From UBA5078 sp051252515 (GTDB lineage Bacteria > Pseudomonadota > Gammaproteobacteria > Pseudomonadales > Pseudohongiellaceae): a stretch of DNA of 64,000 nucleotides. Shown piece by piece: positions 9,299-18,465 of this stretch. Made by a program: the position numbers and the translations under genes. The DNA lies in the NCBI GenBank assembly GCA_051252515.1, contig JBPOFS010000002.1, forward strand, positions 124,001-188,000, read 5' to 3'. Each line of letters starts with the position of its first letter. Within the stretch, counting starts at the first letter, position 1. Below the pieces are notes generated by a model, which worked only from the letters and a program-made list of their open reading frames with translations, was not told where the DNA came from and did not search any database.

Positions 9299-10144
9299 TT
9301 AATGACTTGTGTGTGCCTGGTTCAGATACACAATTGTTAGCATCATGAACAGGTAAGCTTGCAGTGTTATTACAAGTAGATGGAATACTGCCCATCCGAA
9401 ATGCAATGGCAGTTGCCAGTAGCCTACCAATCCAATTACTAAGAAAATTACTTCGCCTGCGAAGAAGTTTCCGTAGAGTCGTAGCGCCAGTGAAACTGGT
9501 TTTGCCAAAAATCCAGGAAGTTCAAGAATAAGGTTAAGAGGTAAAGCCCACTTACCGAATGGCTGGAAGGCAAACTCGCCTAAGAAACCACCAAGCCCTT
9601 TGATCTTAATGCTATAGAAAATGATCAAAATAAAGACGCTAATAGCAAAACCCAAAGTGATGTTGAGGTCTGTAGTAGGGACGGCTTTGAAATAAAGGTG
9701 CGGGTCACCAGCAATGGTCTGCGCAAGAATAGGAATCCAGTCGACAGGCACCAAATCCATGGCATTCATCATGAATATCCAACAGAAAATAGTGAGCGCC
9801 AAAGGCCCAATTAGGTCGTTCTTAGCGTAGAAGCTGTTTTTCACGTTGGTTTGTACAAACTCAACGATAATTTCTAAGAAGTTTTGGAATCCACCAGGCT
9901 TGCCACTAGTAGCGCCTTTAATTCCGAATCGGAACATGGCGATGAATGCAATCCCGAGAAGAACCGAAATCAACATTGAGTCCACGTTAATGGCCCAAAA
10001 ACCCATGTCCGCTGCTTCTTGGGTTGAGTGTGCAAACCCCCAGCTACCGTCATGGCGCTCACCAAAGGTTAAAAAACCAAGGTGATGCTGAACATAGTCC
10101 GTTGCAGTTTGCGCTGTTTCAACTGTTTCGTGTGAAGTTGCCAT
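9299..10144 (-). CDS. atpB: ATP synthase Fo subunit a
   Basis: Stator channel subunit, 281 aa with five to six membrane helices. The essential Arg lies in the KPVSLALRLYGNFFAGEVIF segment. The N-terminus is long and hydrophilic, as in other gammaproteobacteria. It starts 29 bp downstream of atpI and precedes atpE. Confidence 0.96.
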   Translation of the reverse strand: MATSHETVETAQTATDYVQHHLGFLTFGERHDGSWGFAHSTQEAADMGFWAINVDSMLISVLLGIAFIAMFRFGIKGATSGKPGGFQNFLEIIVEFVQTNVKNSFYAKNDLIGPLALTIFCWIFMMNAMDLVPVDWIPILAQTIAGDPHLYFKAVPTTDLNITLGFAISVFILIIFYSIKIKGLGGFLGEFAFQPFGKWALPLNLILELPGFLAKPVSLALRLYGNFFAGEVIFLVIGLVGYWQLPLHFGWAVFHLLVITLQAYLFMMLTIVYLNQAHTSH

Positions 10145-10173
10145 GAATTAGTCTTTTGAACTCGTCGTGTTAA

Positions 10174-10602
10174 TTATCGTTTGTCGATTAGCTGGGACGT
10201 AGCCAGCAAACCAGTTAAGTATACTAATATGAACCCTGCGAACAGCGCTCCGGAGCTTAAAGGCTCTACATAAACAAAGGTCAAAGCAAAACCGGCACAC
10301 ATCAATGAAATCTTGACGGCCTCACCTACATAAAACGCTCTGACGATTTTCTGTGCTGCTCGCGCGCCCCTATATCTGAACGCTTTAAAAGTAAAATAAG
10401 CATTCGGTACAGCGCAAATCATGCCACCTAACAGCAAAGAATAAGCATTTATCCAGCCCAACGTCGTATACCCGACCGTTGTTATGAAACCAACAGCAAA
10501 CAGCTGGCTGGCTATAATCTTATAGATGGGAGGAGCTTTAATGGTCGACACGATGTAGTTAATTTTGATTAACGCGCTCTTTAACGGCGCCTTCGCTGCC
10601 AT
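10174..10602 (-). CDS. atpI: ATP synthase subunit I (AtpI)
   Basis: Small hydrophobic protein of about 142 aa with four predicted membrane helices. The family heads atp operons and assists c-ring assembly. The core (QLFAVGFITTVGYTTLGWINAYSLLLGGMICAVPNAYF) matches the family. The first 25 residues are not typical. The ATG at 10602 sits only about six bases from the predicted transcription start, so either the message is nearly leaderless or translation begins further in, for example at the GTG of Val18. Confidence 0.85.
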   Translation of the reverse strand: MAAKAPLKSALIKINYIVSTIKAPPIYKIIASQLFAVGFITTVGYTTLGWINAYSLLLGGMICAVPNAYFTFKAFRYRGARAAQKIVRAFYVGEAVKISLMCAGFALTFVYVEPLSSGALFAGFILVYLTGLLATSQLIDKR

Positions 10603-10614
10603 CCAAAGGGTCGC

Positions 10615-10643
10615 ATTATAGGGAGTTTGGAGATTCTAATCAA
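10615..10643 (-). promoter_or_regulatory. Sigma70-type promoter of the atp operon
   Basis: On the minus strand, TTGATT (10643-10638) is followed after exactly 17 bases by a perfect TATAAT (10620-10615). It lies in the short gap between the parB stop and atpI. The expected start point near 10608 leaves a 5' untranslated region of only about six bases before the annotated atpI ATG. Confidence 0.8.
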
Positions 10644-10655
10644 CAGCCCGTATGC

Positions 10656-11549
10656 TCATTTTATATGTGCAAGGATGCCATCGAGTTCATCTAAAGAGTT
10701 GTATTTCAGTGTTAACTTGCCCGCGCCCTTTTCGGTATGCAGGATTTGCACCTTAGCGCCCAATGTTTCTGACAGGCTTTCTTCGAGCTTGCGAATGTCT
10801 GGGTCGCTAACGTTTGTAGGCTTTTTAGTGCTGTTTTTATCGGTCAGCAGTTGTCTCGCAAGCGCTTCGGTTTGGCGTACTGACAAGCCTTTGCCGACGA
10901 CCAGCTTGGCCGCTTCGCTCTGTTGAACGTCTGAAAGAGCCAATAATGCACGGGCATGGCCCATTTCTAGGTCACCGCGTTCAAGCATTAAGCGAACATC
11001 AGGATTCAATGAAATCAGGCGCATTAGGTTAGTGACGGATGCGCGCGAACGCCCGACTGCATCGGCCACTTCCTGCTGAGTAAGCTCGAACTCTTCTTGT
11101 AATCGCTTTAGGGCCATTGCCTCTTCGATTGGATTGAGGTTTTCACGCTGGATGTTCTCAATCAGCGACATGGCGATAGCAGATTCATCTGATACCGGCT
11201 TGATAATAGCGGGAATGACGTCCAAACCTGCGATCTGCGTGGCACGCCATCGGCGTTCACCAGCAATAATTTCATAGCGCGTATCGGAGATAGGACGCAG
11301 AACTATCGGCTGCATCACGCCTTGGGCCTTAATAGAGGCTGCAAGATTCTGTAGCGCCTCTTCGTGCATATCGGTACGAGGCTGGTATTTTCCACGTTGA
11401 ATCAAATCCACTGGGATATTGCGAAGCTCACCATCTTTGGCTTTCGCTTGCGCACCTAAGGCTGGTATATCAGCCAGGCTAGCCGCAGTATTTGGCTTGT
11501 TGCCGCCCAATAGCGCATCTAAGCCTCTTCCCAGTTTTTTCTTCGACAT
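10656..11549 (-). CDS. parB: Chromosome partitioning protein ParB
   Basis: CTP-dependent clamp that loads at parS and spreads to organise the origin region for segregation. From the ATG at 11549 (GGAA six bases upstream) it is 297 aa. An ATG two codons earlier is possible. It contains the CTP-binding motif GERRWRATQIAG, the helix-turn-helix LTQQEVADAVGRSRASVTNLMRL and a C-terminal dimerisation domain. It is co-transcribed with parA, 32 bp upstream. Its likely sites are the two palindromes in recF. Confidence 0.95.
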   Translation of the reverse strand: MSKKKLGRGLDALLGGNKPNTAASLADIPALGAQAKAKDGELRNIPVDLIQRGKYQPRTDMHEEALQNLAASIKAQGVMQPIVLRPISDTRYEIIAGERRWRATQIAGLDVIPAIIKPVSDESAIAMSLIENIQRENLNPIEEAMALKRLQEEFELTQQEVADAVGRSRASVTNLMRLISLNPDVRLMLERGDLEMGHARALLALSDVQQSEAAKLVVGKGLSVRQTEALARQLLTDKNSTKKPTNVSDPDIRKLEESLSETLGAKVQILHTEKGAGKLTLKYNSLDELDGILAHIK

Positions 11550-11581
11550 CGTCATTTCCGTATTTGATTGAGCCGCAAGCC

Positions 11582-12367
11582 TTACGCTTGTTGCTTCGCT
11601 AGCAATTGTTCATTTCGGCGTAACATTTCACCAGCAAGAGCCAGATAGGCAACTGCCCCTCTAGATTGCTTATCGTACTGCAGTACCGGCATTCCATAGC
11701 TCGGCGCTTCCGCTAAGCGAATATTGCGGGGAACCACTGTGCGGTAAACCTTATCACCAAAATGTGTGAATAATTGTCCTGACACCTCAAGCGTCAACTT
11801 GCTGCGAGGGTCGAACATTGTTCTTAGGATGCCCTCTACCTGCAGCTTTGGATTCGCCGTCGCGCTAATAGCTCCGATGGTGTCCATGAGCGCCGAAAGC
11901 CCTTCAAGCGCGTAATACTCACACTGCATCGGGATAATGACCCCATCGGATGCAACTAACGCATTGATAGTTAACATATTTAGTGATGGCGGGCAGTCTA
12001 TAACGATGTAGTCGTACAGATCACCAATGCTAATAAGCACTTCTTTCAGGCGTTGCTCACGAGCATCCACATTCAACAAAGCGATCTCGGCGGCAGTAAG
12101 ATCACCGTTAGCAGGAATGAGATGACATCCGCTAGGTGTCTCAACAATAGCCTCTTTGGCTGTGCACTCTTTCATCAACACATCGTAGATTGAAAGCTCT
12201 AACTCTGATTTGTCGACACCGATCCCCATCGTGGCATTGCCCTGGGGGTCTAAGTCGATCAATAAGACACGGCGTTTAGTGGCCTGCAATGAGGCGGCTA
12301 AATTGACGGAAGTGGTCGTTTTGCCGACCCCGCCTTTCTGATTCGCGATTGCTAATACTCTAGACAC
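11582..12367 (-). CDS. parA: Chromosome partitioning ATPase ParA (Soj)
   Basis: Walker-type ATPase that forms the nucleoid gradient which pulls ParB-parS complexes apart. It is 261 aa with the deviant Walker A motif QKGGVGKTTTSVNLAA at the N-terminus, the switch-I region LIDLDPQGNATMG and the Walker B-like YIVIDCPPSL. There is no N-terminal DNA-binding domain, as in chromosomal (type Ib-like) ParA. It lies 5 bp after rsmG. Confidence 0.95.
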   Translation of the reverse strand: MSRVLAIANQKGGVGKTTTSVNLAASLQATKRRVLLIDLDPQGNATMGIGVDKSELELSIYDVLMKECTAKEAIVETPSGCHLIPANGDLTAAEIALLNVDAREQRLKEVLISIGDLYDYIVIDCPPSLNMLTINALVASDGVIIPMQCEYYALEGLSALMDTIGAISATANPKLQVEGILRTMFDPRSKLTLEVSGQLFTHFGDKVYRTVVPRNIRLAEAPSYGMPVLQYDKQSRGAVAYLALAGEMLRRNEQLLAKQQA

Positions 12368-12372
12368 GAATG

Positions 12373-13041
12373 CTACTCCGCCTTTTTGGCTTCCAATTCT
12401 ATGATGTGTCTTTCACCAGTGTAGCCTGGGACAGACACCCGCTCTGCTTTAGTCATCACAAAGCCATCAGGGATGGCGGCGAGCTCCTCTTCAGGATACA
12501 AGCCCTTCATGGCAACGAGACGCGTATGTCCCGGAACTACGAGGTGTCGTGTCACTGTAATCATGTCTTCCAATGTGGCAAACGCCCTACTGACAATGAT
12601 GTCTAAAGGCTTATCATCTTGAAAGCTTTCTACTCTAGCGTTGATGGCTTCGATATTACTAAGCCCTAACTGCAACTTCGCTTGAAACACGAATCTCGAC
12701 TTTTTACCGTTACTATCGAGTAAGCCGAACTGCTTATCGGGATAGCAAATGGCTAAGGGAATACCCGGTAAGCCAGGGCCTGTGCCGACATCCAGTATCC
12801 GCGTGCCCTGCATGTAATTCACCAAGGTCAGGCTATCCAGAATGTGTCGTGACAGCATCTGCTCTGCGTCACGGACTCCAGAAAGATTGAATGCCTTGTT
12901 CCACTTCATGAGCAGGGCAAGGTAATCGAGCAGTTTACCTTGTTGCTCCGCTGACAAAGAAAGCCCCAACTCTTCTAAACCAGAGCTTAATTGGCTTTCG
13001 ATAGCGGCAGTGATAACGGTTTCTTCATTGCGTTTTATCAT
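12373..13041 (-). CDS. rsmG: 16S rRNA (guanine527-N7)-methyltransferase
   Basis: S-adenosylmethionine-dependent methylation of G527 of 16S rRNA. It is 222 aa with the SAM-binding ILDVGTGPGLPGIPLAI motif near residue 80 and the IVSRAFATLEDM motif. It overlaps the mnmG stop by 4 bp (ATGA), so translational coupling is likely in the mnmG-rsmG-parA-parB operon. Confidence 0.95.
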   Translation of the reverse strand: MIKRNEETVITAAIESQLSSGLEELGLSLSAEQQGKLLDYLALLMKWNKAFNLSGVRDAEQMLSRHILDSLTLVNYMQGTRILDVGTGPGLPGIPLAICYPDKQFGLLDSNGKKSRFVFQAKLQLGLSNIEAINARVESFQDDKPLDIIVSRAFATLEDMITVTRHLVVPGHTRLVAMKGLYPEEELAAIPDGFVMTKAERVSVPGYTGERHIIELEAKKAE

Positions 13042-14939
13042 GCGGACTTAGCACGCACAGCTTGATACTTTTTCAGGTAAATCAACATCAATGAGATTGC
13101 CGCAGGCGTCATTCCAGGAATACGAGAGGCACGAGCAATATTTTCTGGCCGCACGCTTTCTAATTTCTGTTTTAGCTCATTAGAGAGCCCCTGCATTTGT
13201 TGATAATCGAAATCCACCGGCAAAGGAGTGTTCTCCTGACGACGCAACTTCTGAATATCCTCTTCTTGTCTGTCGATATAGCCTTTGTATTTTATTTGGA
13301 TCTCAACTTGTTCGCGCACGGCCGCTGGCAACGGTTCACTGTCAGAGTTTTCATCCGCTACAGCTAACTGCAAGGCGTCATAAGTGATCTCGGGACGAGT
13401 CAGTAGATCCGCCAAGCTGTATTCGCGAGATATCGGCTTCTCTAGCAACGCATTCACTTTTTGCGCTTTTTCAGAATCGGCATGAATCCATACCTTCTTC
13501 AATCTTGCCATCTCTTCGTCTATTTTTTGGCTTTTGTCGCAGAAAAGCGCCCATCGAACATCGTCCACTAGGCCAAGTTCACGACCAATGGCGGTAAGAC
13601 GCAAGTCGGCGTTGTCCTCACGTAGCAACAATCGATACTCAGCGCGACTGGTAAACATACGATAAGGCTCATTGGTACCGAGAGTGATTAGATCGTCTAC
13701 CAACACCCCAATGTATGCCTGGTCACGGCGCGGACACCAACTTGGTTTGCCTTGCGCCGAAAGCGCGGCATTCAAGCCTGCGAGCAAACCTTGTGCCGCA
13801 GCCTCTTCATAGCCTGTGGTCCCATTGATTTGGCCTGCAAAATAAAGCCCTTTGATAAATTTGGTTTCCAACGAGTAGTTTAGATCTCTTGGATCAAAGA
13901 AATCATATTCAATGGCATAACCCGGACGCGTAATGTGCGCGTTCTCGAATCCTTTAATTTTACGAACAAGCTCAATCTGCACGTCAAAAGGCAGACTAGT
14001 GGAAATCCCGTTAGGGTAAAGTTCGTGGGTATTTAAGCCTTCGGGCTCAACAAAGATTTGATGCGAGGTTTTGTCCGCAAAACGCATGACTTTGTCTTCG
14101 ATCGACGGACAATAGCGTGGGCCTAAACCTTCAATAACCCCTGTGTACATAGGGGAGCGGTCCAAACCACCGCGGATAATTTCGTGGCATTCCTCGTTAG
14201 TCGAGGTGATATAGCAATTAACTTGTTCTGGATGCTCATCAGCACTGCCGATGTACGACATCACAGGAATCGGCGTATCGCCAGCCTGTGCCTGCATCAC
14301 TGAAAAATCCACTGAGCGTGCATCAATGCGAGGAGGCGTGCCTGTTTTCAAGCGCGCAACTCGGAACGGGAGCGCTCTTAAGCGCTGCGCCAATATGGTC
14401 GAGGGTGGGTCCCCTGCTCTGCCGCCGGCGCTATTTTCCATGCCAATATGAATCTTGCCACCGAGGAAGGTTCCCGTGGTTAACACTACCGTCGAGGCAA
14501 AAAAGCGAAGTCCCATTTGGGTCACAACGCCGGTAACCGTTTCGCCCTCAACGATGAGGTCATCAACGCCTTGTTGGAAAAGGTCTAAATTCTCTTGGTT
14601 TTCAAGTATTTTGCGAATAGCGGCTTTGTATAAAACGCGATCAGCTTGTGCTCTCGTAGCCCTAACCGCAGGGCCTTTGCTGCTATTCAAAACCCGAAAT
14701 TGAATGCCAGCCTGATCGGTGGCGCGAGCCATAGCCCCGCCCAAAGCGTCGATTTCTTTGACGAGATGAGTTTTACCGATCCCGCCAATAGCCGGATTAC
14801 ACGACATTTGACCGAGTGTTTCGATATTGTGAGTAATCAAAATGGTACTCGAGCCCATACGAGCTGCTGCCAAGGCCGCTTCGGTGCCAGCATGGCCTCC
14901 GCCAACGACGATCACATCGTACTTTTTTGAAAAATCCAT
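13038..14939 (-). CDS. mnmG: tRNA uridine-5-carboxymethylaminomethyl modification enzyme MnmG (GidA)
   Basis: FAD-dependent partner of MnmE that modifies U34 of tRNA. I chose the ATG at 14939 (MDFSKKYDVIVVGGG), preceded by AGGTG, giving 633 aa. The longer open frame adds 17 atypical residues. The FAD-binding GGGHAGTEAALAAARMG is near the N-terminus. The signatures GPRYCPSIEDKV and GQINGTTGYEEAAAQG are present. Its upstream region holds DnaA-box-like sites. Confidence 0.96.
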   Translation of the reverse strand: MDFSKKYDVIVVGGGHAGTEAALAAARMGSSTILITHNIETLGQMSCNPAIGGIGKTHLVKEIDALGGAMARATDQAGIQFRVLNSSKGPAVRATRAQADRVLYKAAIRKILENQENLDLFQQGVDDLIVEGETVTGVVTQMGLRFFASTVVLTTGTFLGGKIHIGMENSAGGRAGDPPSTILAQRLRALPFRVARLKTGTPPRIDARSVDFSVMQAQAGDTPIPVMSYIGSADEHPEQVNCYITSTNEECHEIIRGGLDRSPMYTGVIEGLGPRYCPSIEDKVMRFADKTSHQIFVEPEGLNTHELYPNGISTSLPFDVQIELVRKIKGFENAHITRPGYAIEYDFFDPRDLNYSLETKFIKGLYFAGQINGTTGYEEAAAQGLLAGLNAALSAQGKPSWCPRRDQAYIGVLVDDLITLGTNEPYRMFTSRAEYRLLLREDNADLRLTAIGRELGLVDDVRWALFCDKSQKIDEEMARLKKVWIHADSEKAQKVNALLEKPISREYSLADLLTRPEITYDALQLAVADENSDSEPLPAAVREQVEIQIKYKGYIDRQEEDIQKLRRQENTPLPVDFDYQQMQGLSNELKQKLESVRPENIARASRIPGMTPAAISLMLIYLKKYQAVRAKSA

Positions 14940-15346
14940 GAAACACCTGCAAGGGCCAAATACTAAGGGCCGATAAGTATAAGCCTTCAAATCGAAATTT
15001 GAAGTATTTAATTTTATTGAAGAAAACGTAAATCGATTTTAAAGATTTAAATTATTAGTTAGTTATAAATAGTTAATAAAACCTTAAAGATACTAATACT
15101 GATGTTAATGATGGTAACGCTGTTTTCTGTGGAGAAGCCATTATTTACCATATTTAACAAGTATTTAGCCTCTACATAAGTCAGTGTGTGAATCATGTTT
15201 AAGCTATTTACAAGGCTTGCGTAATCTGTGGAGAAAGCACCGACTTATACATAGGCCAATTTAGCCCTAAATTCCATCCACTGTTTGTTAATGATTTTAC
15301 GATGGGTTATTCACAGCTTCTTACAAGGTTATACAGAGCAAAATAA
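14940..15346. other. AT-rich region with DnaA-box-like sites upstream of mnmG (candidate origin)
   Basis: This gap between mnmE and mnmG has no gene. It has a very AT-rich stretch (about 15000-15085) followed by scattered DnaA-box-like 9-mers: TTATTCACA at 15307-15315 (consensus), and one-mismatch versions at 15128-15136 and 15227-15235 (both TGTGGAGAA, reverse), 15187-15195 (reverse), 15245-15253 (TTATACATA) and 15329-15337 (TTATACAGA). An AT-rich unwinding element beside DnaA boxes upstream of gidA/mnmG is the E. coli oriC arrangement. I see no GATC site, so Dam/SeqA-type control is not indicated. Confidence 0.55.
14976..15003 (-). promoter_or_regulatory. Probable promoter of mnmG
   Basis: On the minus strand, TTCAAA (15003-14998), a 16-base spacer and TATACT (14981-14976) lie about 40 bases ahead of the mnmG start. 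The -35 is only a 4 of 6 match. A perfect 8-bp inverted repeat with a TTCG loop (14985-15004) overlaps the -35 and spacer. Confidence 0.45.
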
Positions 15347-16747
15347 TTATTTACCGACGCAAAAACTAGAGAAAATCTTGCCCAATAAATCGTCTGTGGT
15401 GAATTCTCCGGTGATTTCTCCCAAACATCGGTGTGCTTGCTTGAGATCTTCAGCCACTATTTCCCCTTCTCGACTGCCTTCAAGTTGGAGTTTTGCTTGT
15501 TCTAAGAACGCTTTTGTTCGCAGTAAAGCATCAAGGTGTCGTCGTCTGGCTATAAAGCCCCCCTCTCCGCTTGGAGAGAAGCCCATACAGTCTTTAAGGT
15601 GCTGACGAAGGAGTTCTATGCCTTCTTGGGATTTGGCTGAGAGCGCTATTTCAGTGACGATAATGGAATCAAACTGCAGAGTTCGTACGGTGCATTGTTC
15701 GCCAATAAGATCGATTTTGTTCTTTACGATACTAAGCCGATTAATATTGGCGTTAGTAAGTAAGTCATCAATGCCTAGTGTTTTAAGAAAAGCAGATAAG
15801 TTGTTTACCTGCACATCGTCTGCGGAGGAATCCACTACGAGCATTACTCGGTCTGCGTCACTGATTGCTTTTATGGCTCTGCGTATCCCTTCCTTCTCTA
15901 CAACGTCCTGGCTCTGTCTAAGGCCTGCTGTGTCTGTGATGTGTACAGGCATTCCATCAATGTTAATTTGCTCTACAAGGGTGTCACGGGTTGTTCCTGC
16001 TATATCGGTAACGATGGCAGTGTCTTTCCCGGCCAATGCATTGAGTAAGCTTGATTTGCCTGCATTAGGTTTGCCCGCAATCACCACAGACATCCCTTCT
16101 CTTAAAATAGCGCCTTGTTTTGCTTGCGCCAGAATAGAGTCAGTATCAGCCAAAATTTTATCGAGAGTTTCAGAGGTTTTGCCTTCTGTGAGAAAGTCTA
16201 TTTCTTCCTCTGTGAAATCAATAGAGGCCTCGATATACACTCGAAGATTGATGATCGAATCGCTTAATGCGCTGATCAGCTTTGAGAAATCACCTTGTAA
16301 GGTTCGCATAGCGCTGCGAGCAGCTTCGTCACTACTAGACTCAATAAGATCAGCGATGGCTTCAGCTTGAGTTAGATCCATTTTGCCGTTTATGAAAGCA
16401 CGTTCGGAGAACTCACCAGGACGTGCAAGGCGCGGACCTAATAGCAGGACTTCTTTGAGTAAACGATCAAGAATATAGGAGCCGCCGTGACCTTGTAGCT
16501 CTAAGACATCTTCGCCCGTAAAAGAATTTGGGCCAGGAAAATAGATGACGATGCCTTGATCTATAAGCTCAGAATTAGCGTCATAGAACTTGCTGTAATG
16601 GGCGTGCCGTGGTTTTGGAGAGAAATGCAGTAGAGTGCTAGCAACGTGTGCAGCGAGTGGACCTGATATTCGTACGACGCCGACACCACCCCGTCCAGGT
16701 GGTGTCGCGATTGCGCAGATAGTATCGCTGTCAGTATATAAGGACAT
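15347..16747 (-). CDS. mnmE: tRNA modification GTPase MnmE (TrmE)
   Basis: Works with MnmG to form the cmnm5U34 modification of tRNA. It is 466 aa. It has an N-terminal folate-binding domain (AIATPPGRGGVGVVRISG), a helical domain, an inserted G domain with P-loop GKPNAGKSSLLN near residue 225 and DTAG switch, and the C-terminal catalytic CVGK. It lies 26 bp after yidC in the conserved rpmH-rnpA-yidD-yidC-mnmE series. I see no obvious Shine-Dalgarno site before its ATG. Confidence 0.96.
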   Translation of the reverse strand: MSLYTDSDTICAIATPPGRGGVGVVRISGPLAAHVASTLLHFSPKPRHAHYSKFYDANSELIDQGIVIYFPGPNSFTGEDVLELQGHGGSYILDRLLKEVLLLGPRLARPGEFSERAFINGKMDLTQAEAIADLIESSSDEAARSAMRTLQGDFSKLISALSDSIINLRVYIEASIDFTEEEIDFLTEGKTSETLDKILADTDSILAQAKQGAILREGMSVVIAGKPNAGKSSLLNALAGKDTAIVTDIAGTTRDTLVEQINIDGMPVHITDTAGLRQSQDVVEKEGIRRAIKAISDADRVMLVVDSSADDVQVNNLSAFLKTLGIDDLLTNANINRLSIVKNKIDLIGEQCTVRTLQFDSIIVTEIALSAKSQEGIELLRQHLKDCMGFSPSGEGGFIARRRHLDALLRTKAFLEQAKLQLEGSREGEIVAEDLKQAHRCLGEITGEFTTDDLLGKIFSSFCVGK

Positions 16748-16773
16748 TAATATTGCGCGCAGTGCGCTCCGGA

Positions 16774-18456
16774 TTAAGCGCTTTTTGACTCGTACTCTTT
16801 TTCGATCTTCTTCGTAATATAGTACTGCTGAGCAATACCTAGAACGCTGTTAGCCAACCAGTAAAGAACAAGACCTGCTGGGAACCAGAGGAAAAAGATT
16901 GTCATCATAACAGGCATAAAGCGCATGACTTTTGCTTGCATTGGATCTGCTGGTGCAGGGCTTAGTAATGACTGCGCATACATTGATCCACCCATTAATA
17001 ATGGCAATACAAAGTACGGATCCATTATAGAGAGATCGTGTATCCACAACATGAAAGGTGCCTGACGTAATTCTACACTTTCCATCAACACCCAATACAG
17101 GGCGATAAAGACAGGCATCTGCACTAACATCGGTAAACAACCACCGAAGGGGTTAATTTTTTCTTTCTTATATAGATCCATTGTGGCTTTTTGCATCTTG
17201 ACTCGGTCATCACCATAACGCTCTTTTAACTGCGCCATTTTGGGCATAACTCGACGCATATTGGCCATGGAACGATAGCTTGTTGCAGAAAGCTTATAGA
17301 AGATTCCTTTAACAGTAAGCGTTAATAATAAGATGGACCAACCATAGTTGCCCACGATCGAATTGATCTGTCGAAGCAACCAATAGATTGGAGAGGCTGC
17401 AAAATAAAGCCAACCATAATCGATCGTGAGATCAAGATTTGGAGAGACTTCTCTTAATGAATATTGATCTTTAGGACCAGCATAGAATTCAAGATTCTGT
17501 GTGCTGCTCTGCCCTGGGGCTACTGTGAATTCGCTGCCAGTAAAACCACCAATGTATTCATTGCTGTTCTGTGGGTTTTTGCGCATTGAGAAAGTGTTAT
17601 TTGAGTTTTCAGCAGGAATCCAAGCTGAAAGGAAATAATGTTGGCTCATGGCAATCCAGCCGCCAGTCATTTGGTATGGCTCAATCCCATCATCGATATC
17701 ATCGAATGCGTTTTTAGCATAAGGGTCATCTGCAGAAGTAGAGGCGAAACCTAAGAATGATGAAGCACCAATGCCACCGGTAGTGCTTGGATCGGCATAA
17801 TTAGTTCGATTGATTTGCCCAAACAGATTCGCACTCCACGCCGCATTCGTCGTGTTGTTGATCTCATAGGTAATATCGATCAAATAACTACCACGCTCAA
17901 AGGAGAAGCGCTTTGTAACCGCCACACCATTGGCATCGGTGAAACGCATGGCCACTTCTAGAGTGTCGGCATTTTGTTCCAGTGTATAAGTAGTGGCTTG
18001 AGCCTCGTATAAGGCTCTGCGAGTTGAATCGATGCCGTTACGTCCTACTAAACCGCTTTTGGCGACATACAAGCGTTGTGCGTTGTTCTCAAGCAAGACA
18101 AATGGATCATCTTCAACATCGATGTTCTTTTTGAACATAGGTAAGGAGACTTCAACGATATCACCGCCATTACGATCTAAAATCACATTCAGGACGTCGG
18201 TATGCACTGTAATCTGAGTGTCTGTTTGAGAAATTGAAGCCGTTGGGATACTCGTCACAACAGGAACATCAGACGAGGAGTTATTCACAGCAGCTACCGA
18301 GGGCAAATCGCTTTGCACTTGATTATCGATAGTGGGGATAACTTGCTGCACGGTGTCTGCAACGGGAACTCGCGGGTAATCTTCCTGCCAAGCAAGAAGG
18401 AGCAAGTATGAAACGACGGCCAAGCCACCAAAAATAAGGTATTTAATTGAGTCCAT
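16774..18456 (-). CDS. yidC: Membrane protein insertase YidC
   Basis: Inner-membrane insertase acting alone and with SecYEG; Fo subunit c is a known substrate of the family. It is 560 aa. It has an N-terminal membrane anchor (IKYLIFGGLAVVSYLLLLAW), a large periplasmic P2 beta domain (about 80-350), and a conserved C-terminal core of five helices including NPFGGCLPMLVQMPVFIALYWVL. The KKIEKEYESKSA tail is cytoplasmic. It follows yidD by 9 bp. Confidence 0.96.
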   Translation of the reverse strand: MDSIKYLIFGGLAVVSYLLLLAWQEDYPRVPVADTVQQVIPTIDNQVQSDLPSVAAVNNSSSDVPVVTSIPTASISQTDTQITVHTDVLNVILDRNGGDIVEVSLPMFKKNIDVEDDPFVLLENNAQRLYVAKSGLVGRNGIDSTRRALYEAQATTYTLEQNADTLEVAMRFTDANGVAVTKRFSFERGSYLIDITYEINNTTNAAWSANLFGQINRTNYADPSTTGGIGASSFLGFASTSADDPYAKNAFDDIDDGIEPYQMTGGWIAMSQHYFLSAWIPAENSNNTFSMRKNPQNSNEYIGGFTGSEFTVAPGQSSTQNLEFYAGPKDQYSLREVSPNLDLTIDYGWLYFAASPIYWLLRQINSIVGNYGWSILLLTLTVKGIFYKLSATSYRSMANMRRVMPKMAQLKERYGDDRVKMQKATMDLYKKEKINPFGGCLPMLVQMPVFIALYWVLMESVELRQAPFMLWIHDLSIMDPYFVLPLLMGGSMYAQSLLSPAPADPMQAKVMRFMPVMMTIFFLWFPAGLVLYWLANSVLGIAQQYYITKKIEKEYESKSA

Positions 18457-18465
18457 GTTTATCTA

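Noticed and set aside
11388..11403. Degenerate parS-like sequence inside parB
   Set aside because: It has four mismatches to the 16-bp palindrome and is not symmetric.
15618..16370. 250-codon frame antisense to mnmE
   Set aside because: Shadow of the mnmE reading frame; Ser- and Ala-rich composition typical of antisense frames and no homology recognised.
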